NCBI RefSeq assembly: GCF_030646845.1
Contig: NZ_JAUSLE010000063.1
Location: 62,001-126,000 of the forward strand
Direction of reading: 5' to 3'
From: Rhodoferax sp.
Lineage (GTDB): Bacteria; Pseudomonadota; Gammaproteobacteria; Burkholderiales; Burkholderiaceae_C
Length of the DNA: 64,000 bases
Numbering within the stretch: position 1 is the stretch's first letter; the number at the start of each line of letters is the position of its first letter. A model generated the notes under the pieces. It was not told the origin of the DNA. It did not search any database and was given only the letters and a program-made list of their open reading frames with translations. Positions 46,033 through 54,630 of the stretch are shown piece by piece. Made by a program: the position numbers and the translations under genes.

Positions 46033-46686
46033 TTAGGCGGGTTTTTGCTCAAGAATGATCCAAACATTATGCGATGGACGCACCTGGGAACGCTTGCTCT
46101 GGGGGATAGGCCGTTCAAACGCTCCTTTCCGTGACGACAGAGTGGCCAGACCCGCCGAACCTACCGGTCGGAACTGTGGTTTCGGTCTTTGTGGTCGACA
46201 GTGGCCCGCCGAGCGCCAATGAACCCGGCGGCACAGGCAGCTCGGAGAGCTCGTTGACTTGTTTGCCCGTGCCATGAGGTTGCCTTACCTCGGCCCCGAA
46301 AGTCCCGGGCGCAGCCGCTCCCAGCAGCCTCAGGTGCCAAACCGTCTGAACGGTGATCGGTCGTGATACTCAGGCCGCGCGGGCCTGCAGATCCAGGTTC
46401 GCGAGTATCTTCTCGATGACAGTCTGCTCCGGGATGGCTGCGATGATCTTCAACTCGCGGGCTCAAACCGATCGGCGCGCCGTCATTGCCCTCTGTGGCG
46501 CCTTCTTGCTGGTCCGCTCCACTGGGTGCCGTCGATCTCTTGGGTGCCTCGCAGCAACTACGAACCACACAGTCGGGCGCCTGAACCGGACGGGCATGAG
46601 TATCCGCAAATCGCCGGGACTCGCCCTTCGTGCGTGGCGTCATGATGCACATTAAGGCCAAGAGTCGTCCACGCTCTTCCTTACTT
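46033..46686. other. Gene-poor stretch with transposase relic
   Basis: No intact gene is seen. A minus-strand relic of an IS91-like transposase C-terminus is annotated at 46376-46453. Other frames are short or interrupted. Confidence 0.5.
46376..46453 (-). pseudogene. IS91-like transposase C-terminal fragment
   Basis: The minus-strand reading gives LKIIAAIPEQTVIEKILANL followed by DLQARA and a stop. This matches the IS91-type C-terminal motif (KIIAAI...VIEKIL..L.LQAR) just after the zinc-binding region. An upstream in-frame stop and no sign of the rest of the protein mark it as decayed. In a complete element this segment follows the PRPRLHLIRF motif, but here it lies on the opposite side, so the two pieces come from different events or a rearrangement. 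Confidence 0.6.
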
Positions 46687-47157
46687 TCATTTTACCGCTC
46701 GAAGGTCGACGTCAATTTGGTCAAGAAGAATCTGCTGCCAATCGGGCGGGAAATTGAGCGGCGACAAAACCGGCTTGCTGACGATTTCTACTTCAGTCGA
46801 GTTCGACGCCACAGGCTTGATGAATACCGCGATTCGTTCTCCCCAGCTCAGCCACGTGACGCCTTTCGCCAGGATTAGCCGGCCGCCCTGCCTGTCGCTT
46901 TCGACAACGTCGAGCTTTTTGTCCCTCGCGGCTGCGAGCGTGGCGTTAAAAACATTCTCAGATGCATATGGGTAGACGCGGGTGACACCTTGTCCCTTAG
47001 ATTCCTTGACAGTCTCGGTTGATGCGCAACCGCACATAAGGAGTGTGACGATGCACATCAGGGAAGAGATAGTTCTCGCTCGACCGCCAACGGCGACCAG
47101 GGTGCTTCTCGCATTCACAGCTTCGTTCCTCCAAAGCTTCAGCTTATGCTGCCCCAT
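46687..47157 (-). CDS. Putative small lipoprotein, 156 aa
   Basis: The first 45 residues contain a hydrophobic stretch ending MCGCAST, a likely lipobox (Cys at residue 44 acylated). A charged, mixed alpha/beta domain follows. The start is uncertain, since an internal Met (about residue 34, MCIVTLLMCGCAS) gives a classic signal length. No recognised family. It lies in the disturbed region, so it may be accessory. Confidence 0.5.
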   Translation of the reverse strand: MGQHKLKLWRNEAVNARSTLVAVGGRARTISSLMCIVTLLMCGCASTETVKESKGQGVTRVYPYASENVFNATLAAARDKKLDVVESDRQGGRLILAKGVTWLSWGERIAVFIKPVASNSTEVEIVSKPVLSPLNFPPDWQQILLDQIDVDLRAVK

Positions 47158-47471
47158 TCATATCTTTTTGATTTTTCTCAAGTGAATGGGGTTGGGTAAA
47201 CCGCGCCATTGATTTCGAGGCTGCTTGCGAACGTTCGCTCCAGGCCGTTTGCAGCATGCCGCTTGGCTCCCCGGCGAAAGCTCGAACCAACGGCATCAAT
47301 CCATCCCACTTCGATGGACTGCGTGAGACCATGACAAGCTGCGGCAGATGAATGCCCGCTTCTGCAGAACAGCCATAGGTCGCCTGAATTTCCGACGATT
47401 GGTCCATCGAACCACGGACAGGCGTCCGATGCACTTATCATTCGCACCTGCTTGATAACCACGAGCCCACA
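47158..47471. other. Gene-poor stretch upstream of the flavoprotein gene
   Basis: I see no convincing gene. A minus-strand open frame across 47144-47434 gives an unrecognised 96-aa reading (GIHLPQLVMVSRSPSKWDG) and is not supported. Confidence 0.4.
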
Positions 47472-49247
47472 ATGATCCGATTGACCGAACTCAAACTCCC
47501 CTTGTCTGCCCTGCCGGTGGATGCGCGCCGCGCCACCGACGCGCCGCCGGAAACCGAGGCCGACCGCGCCCCTGCCCCGCATCCCGTTGAGGCCTTAAGA
47601 CGTTTGTGCGCGCAAGCCCTGGGGCTGGGTGTTGCAGAAATTGCCGATCTGCAGGTCTTCAAGCGCAGCTTTGATGCGCGCAAGGCGGAACTGCTGGCGG
47701 TCTATATCGTCGACCTGACGCTGCTGGACCCCTCTCAAGAGCCGGTGCTGCTGGCACGCCTTGAAAACCACCCCCACATCGGCCCCACACCCGACATGGT
47801 GTACCACCCGGTGGGGCAGGCGCCTGCCGACCTCGCCGTGCGCCCGGTGGTGGTGGGCTTTGGCCCCTGCGGCATTTTTGCCGCGCTGGTGCTGGCGCAA
47901 ATGGGCTTCAAGCCCATCGTGCTGGAACGAGGCAAACAAGTACGCGAACGCACCAAGGACACCTGGGGCCTGTGGCGCAAGCATGTGCTCAACCCCGAAT
48001 CCAATGTGCAATTTGGTGAGGGCGGTGCCGGCACCTTCTCGGACGGCAAGCTGTACAGCCAGATCAAGGACCCGCGCTACCTGGGGCGGAAGGTGATGAA
48101 CGAGTTCGTGAAAGCGGGCGCGCCGCCTGAAATTCTGGTGGACGCACACCCACACATTGGCACCTTCAAGCTGGTGAAGGTGGTGGAAAACCTGCGCGAG
48201 CAGATCATTGCCTTGGGCGGTGAGATCCGCTTTCAGCAACGCGTGACCGATGTTCAGATTGAAGACGGTCCGCAGGGGCGGCACGTGCGCGGTCTGACGG
48301 TGCTGGACCAGGCCGCCGGCCAGTCCTACGAGTTGCATGCCGAGCAGGTGGTGATGGCACTGGGCCACAGCTCACGGGACACCTGCGCCATGCTGTACCA
48401 GCGCGGCGTGGCGATGGAAGCCAAACCGTTCTCGATCGGCTTTCGCATCGAGCACCCGCAAAGCGTGATTGACCGCGCCCGCTGGGGCCGCCATGCCGGC
48501 CACCCGCTGCTGGGTGCGGCGGATTACAAGCTGGTGCACCACGCCAGCAATGGCCGCTCGGTCTACAGTTTTTGCATGTGCCCCGGCGGTACAGTGGTCG
48601 CGGCCACATCGGAGCCCGGTCGAGTGGTGACCAACGGCATGAGCCAGTACTCGCGCAACGAGCGCAACGCCAATGCCGGCATCGTGGTGGGCATTGACCC
48701 GCGCGACTACCCCACAGATGCCGCGGCCTTCCACGCCACTCTGGGTGAAGACGTTCAGGCCCAGCCCCGCACTGGCGCAGCCCAGCATCATCCGCTGGCG
48801 GGCATCGTGCTGCAGCGCCAGCTGGAATCGAATGCCTATGTGATGGGTGGCGCCGACTACAACGCGCCCGGCCAGCTGGTCGGCGACTTCATCGCCGGCC
48901 GGGCCTCCACCCAACTGGGCAGCGTAGAGCCCTCGTACAAGCCCGGCGTCACGCTGGGGAATCTGACCGCAGCCCTGCCGACCTACGCCATCGAAGCCAT
49001 CCGCGAGGCCCTGCCCGCGTTTGCCCGCAAGATCAGGGGGTTTGACATGCCCGACGCGGTATTGACCGGCGTGGAAACACGCACCTCGTCACCGCTGAAG
49101 ATGCCGCGGGATGACGACTATCAGAGTACCAACACCCGGGGCTTGTACCCGGCGGGCGAAGGTGCCAGCTACGCCGGTGGCATTCTCTCCGCCGGGGTGG
49201 ATGGCATCCGGGTGGCGGAAGCTGTGGCGCGACGCCTGTTGGCCTGA
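47472..49247 (+). CDS. FAD-dependent oxidoreductase (COG2509-type), 591 aa
   Basis: Flavoprotein with a 110-residue N-terminal domain of RNA-binding/ferredoxin-like appearance, then the dinucleotide motif VVVGFGPCGIFAALVLAQMG with LERGKQVRER. It continues FGEGGAGTFSDGKLYS, a second FAD region GGTVVAATSEPGRVVTNG and a closing GLYPAGEGASYAGGILSAGVDG. Length is right for the COG2509 group of uncharacterised FAD-dependent dehydrogenases. Reaction unknown. It is convergent with lysE (4 bp between stops). Confidence 0.86.
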   Translation: MIRLTELKLPLSALPVDARRATDAPPETEADRAPAPHPVEALRRLCAQALGLGVAEIADLQVFKRSFDARKAELLAVYIVDLTLLDPSQEPVLLARLENHPHIGPTPDMVYHPVGQAPADLAVRPVVVGFGPCGIFAALVLAQMGFKPIVLERGKQVRERTKDTWGLWRKHVLNPESNVQFGEGGAGTFSDGKLYSQIKDPRYLGRKVMNEFVKAGAPPEILVDAHPHIGTFKLVKVVENLREQIIALGGEIRFQQRVTDVQIEDGPQGRHVRGLTVLDQAAGQSYELHAEQVVMALGHSSRDTCAMLYQRGVAMEAKPFSIGFRIEHPQSVIDRARWGRHAGHPLLGAADYKLVHHASNGRSVYSFCMCPGGTVVAATSEPGRVVTNGMSQYSRNERNANAGIVVGIDPRDYPTDAAAFHATLGEDVQAQPRTGAAQHHPLAGIVLQRQLESNAYVMGGADYNAPGQLVGDFIAGRASTQLGSVEPSYKPGVTLGNLTAALPTYAIEAIREALPAFARKIRGFDMPDAVLTGVETRTSSPLKMPRDDDYQSTNTRGLYPAGEGASYAGGILSAGVDGIRVAEAVARRLLA

Positions 49248-49251
49248 ACGC

Positions 49252-49881
49252 TCAGGCCGCGCGCTTGAACATGGCCAGCAGTGACCCGGCCAGCACAAAG
49301 AGCCCGCCAAAGGTGCGGTTCATGGCGCGAATGTGGGCGGGGGATTTCAGCGCCCCCAACACCCGTGACGCCAGCACCGTGTAGCCGGCCATCACCACCA
49401 GATCCGTGAACGTCAGCGTCGCGGTGATGATGAGGTATTGAGGCAGCAGGGGTTGCGACAGGTTGATGAACTGCGGCACCACGGCCAGCAGGAAAACCGT
49501 GCCCTTGGGGTTGACCGCATTGATCATCCAGGCCCGCAGGATCATGGATCTGCGGGTGACGACGGCGCCCTTGTCCGCATTGGCGACCATGGGCGTGGGC
49601 GGTGCGCGCCATTGCGCAATGCCCAGCCAGATCAGATAGGCCACCCCCAGCCACTTGACCACCAGGAAAGCGGTCCCGGAGGCTGCCACCAGCGCGCCAA
49701 GCCCAACCGCCACCACAATCACCTGCGTCCAGATCCCCAGGATCAAACCAAAGGTGGTGAAGTAACCGCGGCGAAAGCCATGGTTCAGACCGGCGCTCAT
49801 GGCCGCGATCGCACCCGCTCCCGGCGAGATGCTGATCGCCCACGATGCAGCAAAGAACGCGAGCCAGGTGGAGAGCGCCAT
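49252..49881 (-). CDS. LysE/RhtB-family amino-acid exporter, 209 aa
   Basis: Six-helix membrane exporter. The conserved start WAISISPGAGAIAAMSAGLNHG and the NPKGTVFLLAVVPQF loop are typical of RhtB/LysE transporters of amino acids or related metabolites. ATG at 49881 gives normal length (about 205-210); the longer frame overlaps htpX and is rejected. Substrate cannot be read from sequence. No dedicated regulator is adjacent. Confidence 0.88.
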   Translation of the reverse strand: MALSTWLAFFAASWAISISPGAGAIAAMSAGLNHGFRRGYFTTFGLILGIWTQVIVVAVGLGALVAASGTAFLVVKWLGVAYLIWLGIAQWRAPPTPMVANADKGAVVTRRSMILRAWMINAVNPKGTVFLLAVVPQFINLSQPLLPQYLIITATLTFTDLVVMAGYTVLASRVLGALKSPAHIRAMNRTFGGLFVLAGSLLAMFKRAA

Positions 49882-49891
49882 GGGGCCCGGT

Positions 49892-50770
49892 TCAGACCGG
49901 TGCGTTTTGCTGCAGGGCCGCGATGCGCTCTTCGATCGGCGGGTGGGTGGCAAATAGCTGCCCCACGCCGCCCGCGATGCCGAAAGCCGCCACACTCTTG
50001 GGCAATGCACCCGGCTGCATGCCTCCCAGACGGGCCAGGGCGTTGATCATCGGCTGGCGGCGCCCCATCAGCTGGGCCGAGCCCGCATCGGCCCGGAATT
50101 CACGGTGGCGCGAGAACCAGGCCACGACAATGGCGGCGGCAAAGCCCAGCACGATGTCCAGCACGATGGTAGTGATCATGTAGCCGATGCCAGGTCCGCT
50201 TGAGCGCTCGTCGCCTTTGCGCAGGAAGCTGTCGACCGCGTAGCCGATCACGCGGCTCAGGAACACCACAAAAGTGTTCATCACGCCTTGAATCAAGGTC
50301 ATGGTGACCATGTCGCCATTCGCCACGTGGGCGATTTCATGGGCGATGACGGCCTCGATTTCTTCGTGCGTCATGCCGGCAAGCAAGCCTGTGGACACGG
50401 CCACCAGCGCCGAGTTCTTGAACGCACCGGTAGCAAAGGCGTTGGGCTCGCCATCGAAGATGCCGACTTCGGGCATGCCGATACTGGCTTTTTCGGCCAG
50501 CTTGCGCACGGTTTCCACGATCCAGGCTTCGTCCGCGTTCTGCGGCTGGTTGATGATGCGCACACCGGCAGTCCACTTGGCCATGGGCTTGCTGATGAGC
50601 AGGGAGATGATGGCGCCGCCAAAGCCCATGACCAGGGCGAAGCCCAGCAAAGAGCCCAAGTCCAGGCCATTTGGGGTCAGGTAACGATTCACACCGAGCA
50701 GACTGGCGACGATGCCAAGCACCGCCACCACCAGCACATTGGTCAGGACAAACAAAATGATGCGTTTCAT
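49892..50770 (-). CDS. htpX: Protease HtpX, 292 aa
   Basis: Membrane zinc metalloprotease of the M48 family that degrades misfolded membrane proteins. Two N-terminal helices (about 5-25 and 40-60) are followed by the active site [19 protein letters not shown] (HExxH), two further helices and the [12 protein letters not shown] segment with the third zinc ligand region. Length fits the family. It lies 10 bp upstream of lysE in the same orientation. Confidence 0.95.
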   Translation of the reverse strand: MKRIILFVLTNVLVVAVLGIVASLLGVNRYLTPNGLDLGSLLGFALVMGFGGAIISLLISKPMAKWTAGVRIINQPQNADEAWIVETVRKLAEKASIGMPEVGIFDGEPNAFATGAFKNSALVAVSTGLLAGMTHEEIEAVIAHEIAHVANGDMVTMTLIQGVMNTFVVFLSRVIGYAVDSFLRKGDERSSGPGIGYMITTIVLDIVLGFAAAIVVAWFSRHREFRADAGSAQLMGRRQPMINALARLGGMQPGALPKSVAAFGIAGGVGQLFATHPPIEERIAALQQNAPV

Positions 50771-50871
50771 GTTTTTCTTTCAAATACGGTTTGAATCAGC
50801 AATCCGTTGGCACGAATGGTAGGGGCAGGCTGCCCGATTTCAAGGCACAGCCCCTTAATTGCACATCAAGT

Positions 50872-51669
50872 TTACGGGCATTCGCCCAAGCGTCTACCGG
50901 GCTCGGCGGTCGCGGCTTTGGGCCGGCGAAACACCGTGGCGTCGGCATAAAACGCAGCGTCTTCATTAGCCCCCGACCAGCCTGGCACCCCCAGCACCGG
51001 CAAATGCGCAAACGGTTTGCTCGCCAGCTTCTCCGCGCTCAGATCAGCAGCCATCCAGGCATCCATATCCGCTATCGAATTGCTAGCTGCCTGCGCCCGA
51101 TACACGTGGGCTGTGATCGCTTTTCGCGGTGAAACCAGTTTCTCCAGCAACGCGTGCCCGAACAGCACCAGATGCGCCTGCGGCCACAGCGGGCGCAAGG
51201 TGACAAACAGGCGGTACCAGTCTTTGGCCACCAGGGCATCCCATAGCAGGTCCGGCGCCTGCAGGAAGGCCGCGTTCTCGTCAAACACGGTCAAGCCGTC
51301 GCGGGCCGGGCCGCGCACGGGCTGGATGCCGCTGTGGGCGATCTGGGCCGCCTGCAGCTGGTTCAGCCGTTTCTTGGTCAGGGGAAAGCGCATCCAGCAC
51401 AAACCGTTGAAGAAATCGTGCAGGCCGTCACGCGTGGGCACACAACCAGTATCGAAGATGTATTGCTCGTAGGCGACACCGCAGGGCAGATCGCTTTGTG
51501 GCACAAAACGCACCGGTGCCAGCGCGGCCTGATTCAATGCCTGCGGCTGGGCCTCACCGGCGGCCACACGTTGCGCCACCGGGTTACCCAATTCGCGCCA
51601 CGGCGCCAGCCAGGGCGCTGCCCAGTCGATGTCACCCACCGCTGGCGCCGCAGCGGCCGGGCCCGTCAT
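50872..51669 (-). CDS. DUF3025 family protein, 265 aa
   Basis: Conserved proteobacterial protein of unknown function. Typical features are HDFFNGLCWMRFPLTKKRLNQLQAAQ and VFDENAAFLQAPDLLWDALVAKDW. A 55-bp element copy interrupts none of this and lies in frame, antisense, near residues 182-200 (SPRKAITAHVYRAQAASNSIAD). The ATG overlaps the stop of the NYN gene (ATGA), giving a likely pyrC-NYN-DUF3025 transcript. Confidence 0.83.
   Translation of the reverse strand: MTGPAAAAPAVGDIDWAAPWLAPWRELGNPVAQRVAAGEAQPQALNQAALAPVRFVPQSDLPCGVAYEQYIFDTGCVPTRDGLHDFFNGLCWMRFPLTKKRLNQLQAAQIAHSGIQPVRGPARDGLTVFDENAAFLQAPDLLWDALVAKDWYRLFVTLRPLWPQAHLVLFGHALLEKLVSPRKAITAHVYRAQAASNSIADMDAWMAADLSAEKLASKPFAHLPVLGVPGWSGANEDAAFYADATVFRRPKAATAEPGRRLGECP
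51071..51126 (+). repeat. Dispersed 55-bp element, copy in DUF3025 gene
   Basis: Starts GCTATCGAATTGCTAGCTGC, continues CTGCGCCCGATACACG and ends TGGGCTGTGATCGCTTTTC. Antisense to the gene, frame kept open. Confidence 0.6.
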
Positions 51670-52478
51670 GTCGCGGCTAACGCCAGGAAATGCCGCTTGT
51701 CACGCACGCTGACTTTGGACGTGCCTTCGTCACGCAGGTCGAACGCGCCCGTTGCGGCCAACAGTTTGGTCAGCGTCGCGTAGCCATAGTTGCGCGCATC
51801 AAACGAGGCCTTGTTGCCGATGTGAGTGCCCACCGGACCGACCCCGGCCCAGCCATCTTCATCCTCGCAGGCAATAACTGCGCCCCGCAAAAGACTGAGC
51901 AGCTTGGTGTCTTTCCGGAGTTGTTCGGTGGGCACGCGCAAGGGCTGCGCCGGTTTGGCCGGGGCCACACCGGCCTCCGCCGAAACGGCGGGGCCGACCA
52001 CCGCCGCCGTATCAACGCCATCGACTGCACCCAGACGGTCAAGGTACAGGAACCGGGAACACGCGTTGACAAAGGGTTCTGGCGTTTTCTGGGCACCAAA
52101 GCCATACACGGCGGCCCCTTTGGCGCGCAGATGCATCACCAGCGGCGTGAAGTCCGCATCGGACGAAACGATGCCAAAGGCATCTGGCTGGTCGGTGTAG
52201 AGCAGTTCCAGCGCATCGATCACCATCGCCATGTCGCTGGCGTTCTTGCCCTTTGAGTAGTCAAATTGCTGCATGGGGCGGATGGCGTGCTCATGCAGTT
52301 TTTCCTCCCAGCCCTTCAACTCGCTTTTCTTCCAGTTGCCATAGGCGCGGCGCACATTGGTCACGCCAAAGGTGGAAAGCTCGGTCAGGATCGCATCAAT
52401 CTTCGCCGCGGGCGAATTGTCCGCGTCAATCAGCAAGGCGATGTGCGGCTCGGACCGCCGCGCCTCCCGTGCGCTCAT
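51666..52478 (-). CDS. NYN-domain nuclease-like protein with C-terminal OST-HTH/LOTUS domain, 270 aa
   Basis: Residues about 8-150 form a PIN-like NYN domain with the acidic residues expected in the active site: [27 protein letters not shown] and [10 protein letters not shown]. Residues about 190-270 resemble the LOTUS/OST-HTH fold ([39 protein letters not shown]), which binds RNA. Such proteins are thought to act on RNA. ATG at 52478 overlaps the pyrC stop (ATGA). Link to pyrimidine synthesis is by position only. Confidence 0.86.
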   Translation of the reverse strand: MSAREARRSEPHIALLIDADNSPAAKIDAILTELSTFGVTNVRRAYGNWKKSELKGWEEKLHEHAIRPMQQFDYSKGKNASDMAMVIDALELLYTDQPDAFGIVSSDADFTPLVMHLRAKGAAVYGFGAQKTPEPFVNACSRFLYLDRLGAVDGVDTAAVVGPAVSAEAGVAPAKPAQPLRVPTEQLRKDTKLLSLLRGAVIACEDEDGWAGVGPVGTHIGNKASFDARNYGYATLTKLLAATGAFDLRDEGTSKVSVRDKRHFLALAAT

Positions 52479-53506
52479 ACCAGCCTCCACGGCATGGATT
52501 CACCCGCGCCCAAAGGCTTCAAGGTCGCCTCGCCAAAGGCAAAACTCTCGGGCGGTGTCCACGCGTCGCGCTTTAAGGTGATGCTGCCAGTGTTACGCGG
52601 CAAACCGTAGAAATCAGCGCCATGGAAGCTCGCAAATCCTTCCAGCTTGTCCAGCGCGCCGGCGGTGTCAAACGCTTGTGCGTACATCTCCAGGGCGGCG
52701 TGCGCCGTATAGCAGCCCGCACAACCGCTGGCGTGTTCCTTCAGGTGGGCAGGGTGCGGCGCGCTGTCGGTACCGAGAAAGAACTTGGGCGACCCGCTGG
52801 TGGCCGCCTGCACCAGGGCCAGCCGGTGGGTCTCGCGCTTCAGCACCGGCAGGCAGTAGTAATGCGGGCGGATGCCACCGGTGAAGATGGCGTTGCGGTT
52901 GTACAGCAGATGATGTGCGGTGAGGGTGGCGGCTGTGAAGCGATCCGATTCCTGCACGTAGTGCGCGGCCTCTTTGGTGGTGATGTGCTCGAACACGATC
53001 TTCAGCTCGGGAAAATCACGGCGCAAGGGAATGAGCTGCGTGTCAATGAACACCGCCTCGCGGTCGAAAATATCAATCTCAGGCGAGGTCACCTCACCAT
53101 GCACCAGCAGCAACATGCCGGCGCGCTGCATGGCTTCCAGCGTCTTATAGGTCTTGCGCAGGTCGGTCACGCCGGCGTCGCTGTTGGTGGTGGCACCTGC
53201 CGGGTAGAGCTTCACCGCCACCACGCCGGCGTCCCGGGCGCGCTTGATTTCATCAGCCGGCAGATTGTCGGTGAGGTAGAGCGTCATCAGCGGCTCGAAC
53301 GCCAGGCCTGACGGCACCGCCGCCTGGATGCGCGCCTTGTACGCCAGCGCTGCCGCAGCCGTGGTGACCGGTGGCCGCAGATTGGGCATGATGATGGCGC
53401 GGCCAAACTGGGCGGCGGTATGCGGCACCACCACGCTCAGGGCGTCGCCATCACGCACGTGCAAATGCCAGTCGTCGGGTCGGGTCAGGGTAATTTCTTG
53501 TGTCAT
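52475..53506 (-). CDS. pyrC: Dihydroorotase, 343 aa
   Basis: Type II dihydroorotase cyclising carbamoyl aspartate in pyrimidine synthesis. Zinc-site features are WHLHVRDG, the carboxylated lysine in [19 protein letters not shown], the LVHGEVT segment, FEHITT and the catalytic-Asp region [14 protein letters not shown] at 53506 yields the standard [16 protein letters not shown] start; the longer frame to 53584 is rejected. First gene of the likely pyrC-NYN-DUF3025 operon. Confidence 0.96.
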   Translation of the reverse strand: MTQEITLTRPDDWHLHVRDGDALSVVVPHTAAQFGRAIIMPNLRPPVTTAAAALAYKARIQAAVPSGLAFEPLMTLYLTDNLPADEIKRARDAGVVAVKLYPAGATTNSDAGVTDLRKTYKTLEAMQRAGMLLLVHGEVTSPEIDIFDREAVFIDTQLIPLRRDFPELKIVFEHITTKEAAHYVQESDRFTAATLTAHHLLYNRNAIFTGGIRPHYYCLPVLKRETHRLALVQAATSGSPKFFLGTDSAPHPAHLKEHASGCAGCYTAHAALEMYAQAFDTAGALDKLEGFASFHGADFYGLPRNTGSITLKRDAWTPPESFAFGEATLKPLGAGESMPWRLV

Positions 53507-53547
53507 GGCCTGTATTGTCCCAAATGCGCTCATGGGCTGTCCGGGAC

Positions 53548-54522
53548 CTAACTGGCAGGCCCCTGGGCCAGCAGGTAGTCCCACAGCGCCTGCGCGTTGC
53601 GCTTCGGACTTGGCGCTGCGCTGCGATTGGTGTGGACCCCCGATTTGCCAGCCTCCTTGCCCGAGGGCCGCTGCCGGTATGCCCGCACCTCCATGGTGAT
53701 TTGAAGATCCTTCATCTCGGGTGGTGCCGCGCTGACCAGCTTACGGGCGCGCAAATCCTTCTTGACGGCACTGAACGGCAGGAAGGCGATGCCATGCCCT
53801 TCCAGCGCCATCGCCTTCAGGCCTTCGGCCATATCGGTTTCGTACACGCGGTCAAAGTGGATGGCCGTGCCGGACTGCTTGAGGATCAGCTCCACCATCT
53901 GTCCCAGATAGGCACCCGGTGCGTAACCCAAGTAGGGCAAGGGCTGACCCGCGCGTCCCGGCAGCTGGAACATGGGTGCACCGTCGGCGTCGGGTTTGAC
54001 ATAAGGCGCCATGACCTCCTCCCCCAGGCTCACCATCTCGTAGCGGTCGGCATCCAGCTGGTAGGGCTGGGAAGGGTGATGGTAGGCAATCAACAGATCG
54101 CAACTGCCCTCCACCAGGCGCATGACAGCATCGTGCACATTGAGCGCAATCAGGCGGCTTTTGATGGAGCCGAATTTTTCGCGCAGAGCCGACACCCAGG
54201 CCGGGAAGAAAGTAAATGCCAGCGTGTGCGGCACTGCAAACTCGATCACATCCTGCCCGGCGGCCGTGTGTCCACGCATCATGGCGCGGGTGCTCTGCAG
54301 CGCCTGCAACACCTCCAGCGACTGGTCATACAAGGTTTCGCCCGCGGGCGTGAGCCGCGTCGGGTAGCTGCTGCGGTCCACCAAATCGGTGCCGGCCCAG
54401 GCCTCCAGCGACTGGATACGCCGCGAGAACGCGGGTTGCGTCACATGCCGCAATTGGGCCGAGCGACTGAAACTGCGGGTTTCAGCCAACGATACGAAGT
54501 CTTCCAGCCATTTGGTTTCCAT
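53548..54522 (-). CDS. LysR-family transcriptional regulator, 324 aa
   Basis: Winged-helix start [40 protein letters not shown] is classic LysR, followed by an effector-binding domain. The C-terminal 35 residues ([25 protein letters not shown]) are unusual and probably disordered. ATG 54522 is chosen, as the longer frame (to 54771) would overlap the divergent GGDEF-EAL gene. The 108-bp gap to that gene could hold a shared operator, so control of c-di-GMP enzymes is a reasonable guess. Target and effector unknown. Confidence 0.86.
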   Translation of the reverse strand: METKWLEDFVSLAETRSFSRSAQLRHVTQPAFSRRIQSLEAWAGTDLVDRSSYPTRLTPAGETLYDQSLEVLQALQSTRAMMRGHTAAGQDVIEFAVPHTLAFTFFPAWVSALREKFGSIKSRLIALNVHDAVMRLVEGSCDLLIAYHHPSQPYQLDADRYEMVSLGEEVMAPYVKPDADGAPMFQLPGRAGQPLPYLGYAPGAYLGQMVELILKQSGTAIHFDRVYETDMAEGLKAMALEGHGIAFLPFSAVKKDLRARKLVSAAPPEMKDLQITMEVRAYRQRPSGKEAGKSGVHTNRSAAPSPKRNAQALWDYLLAQGPAS

Positions 54523-54630
54523 GTGCGGATTATGAGCGGCCAGAAGCTTCCGCTCCGATTCAGCACTACACTGGAACTGGATCCATTTGTCCGCATCGGT
54601 GTCACTAGAAGCAAGAAAGTTATCTTTTCC

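Noticed and set aside
47144..47434. 96-aa minus-strand frame near the flavoprotein gene
   Set aside because: No recognisable feature, overlaps the lipoprotein start and lacks a good ribosome site.
53500..54630. N-terminal extension of the GGDEF-EAL protein
   Set aside because: Antisense to the LysR gene; the protein begins sensibly at ATG 54631 with a membrane helix.
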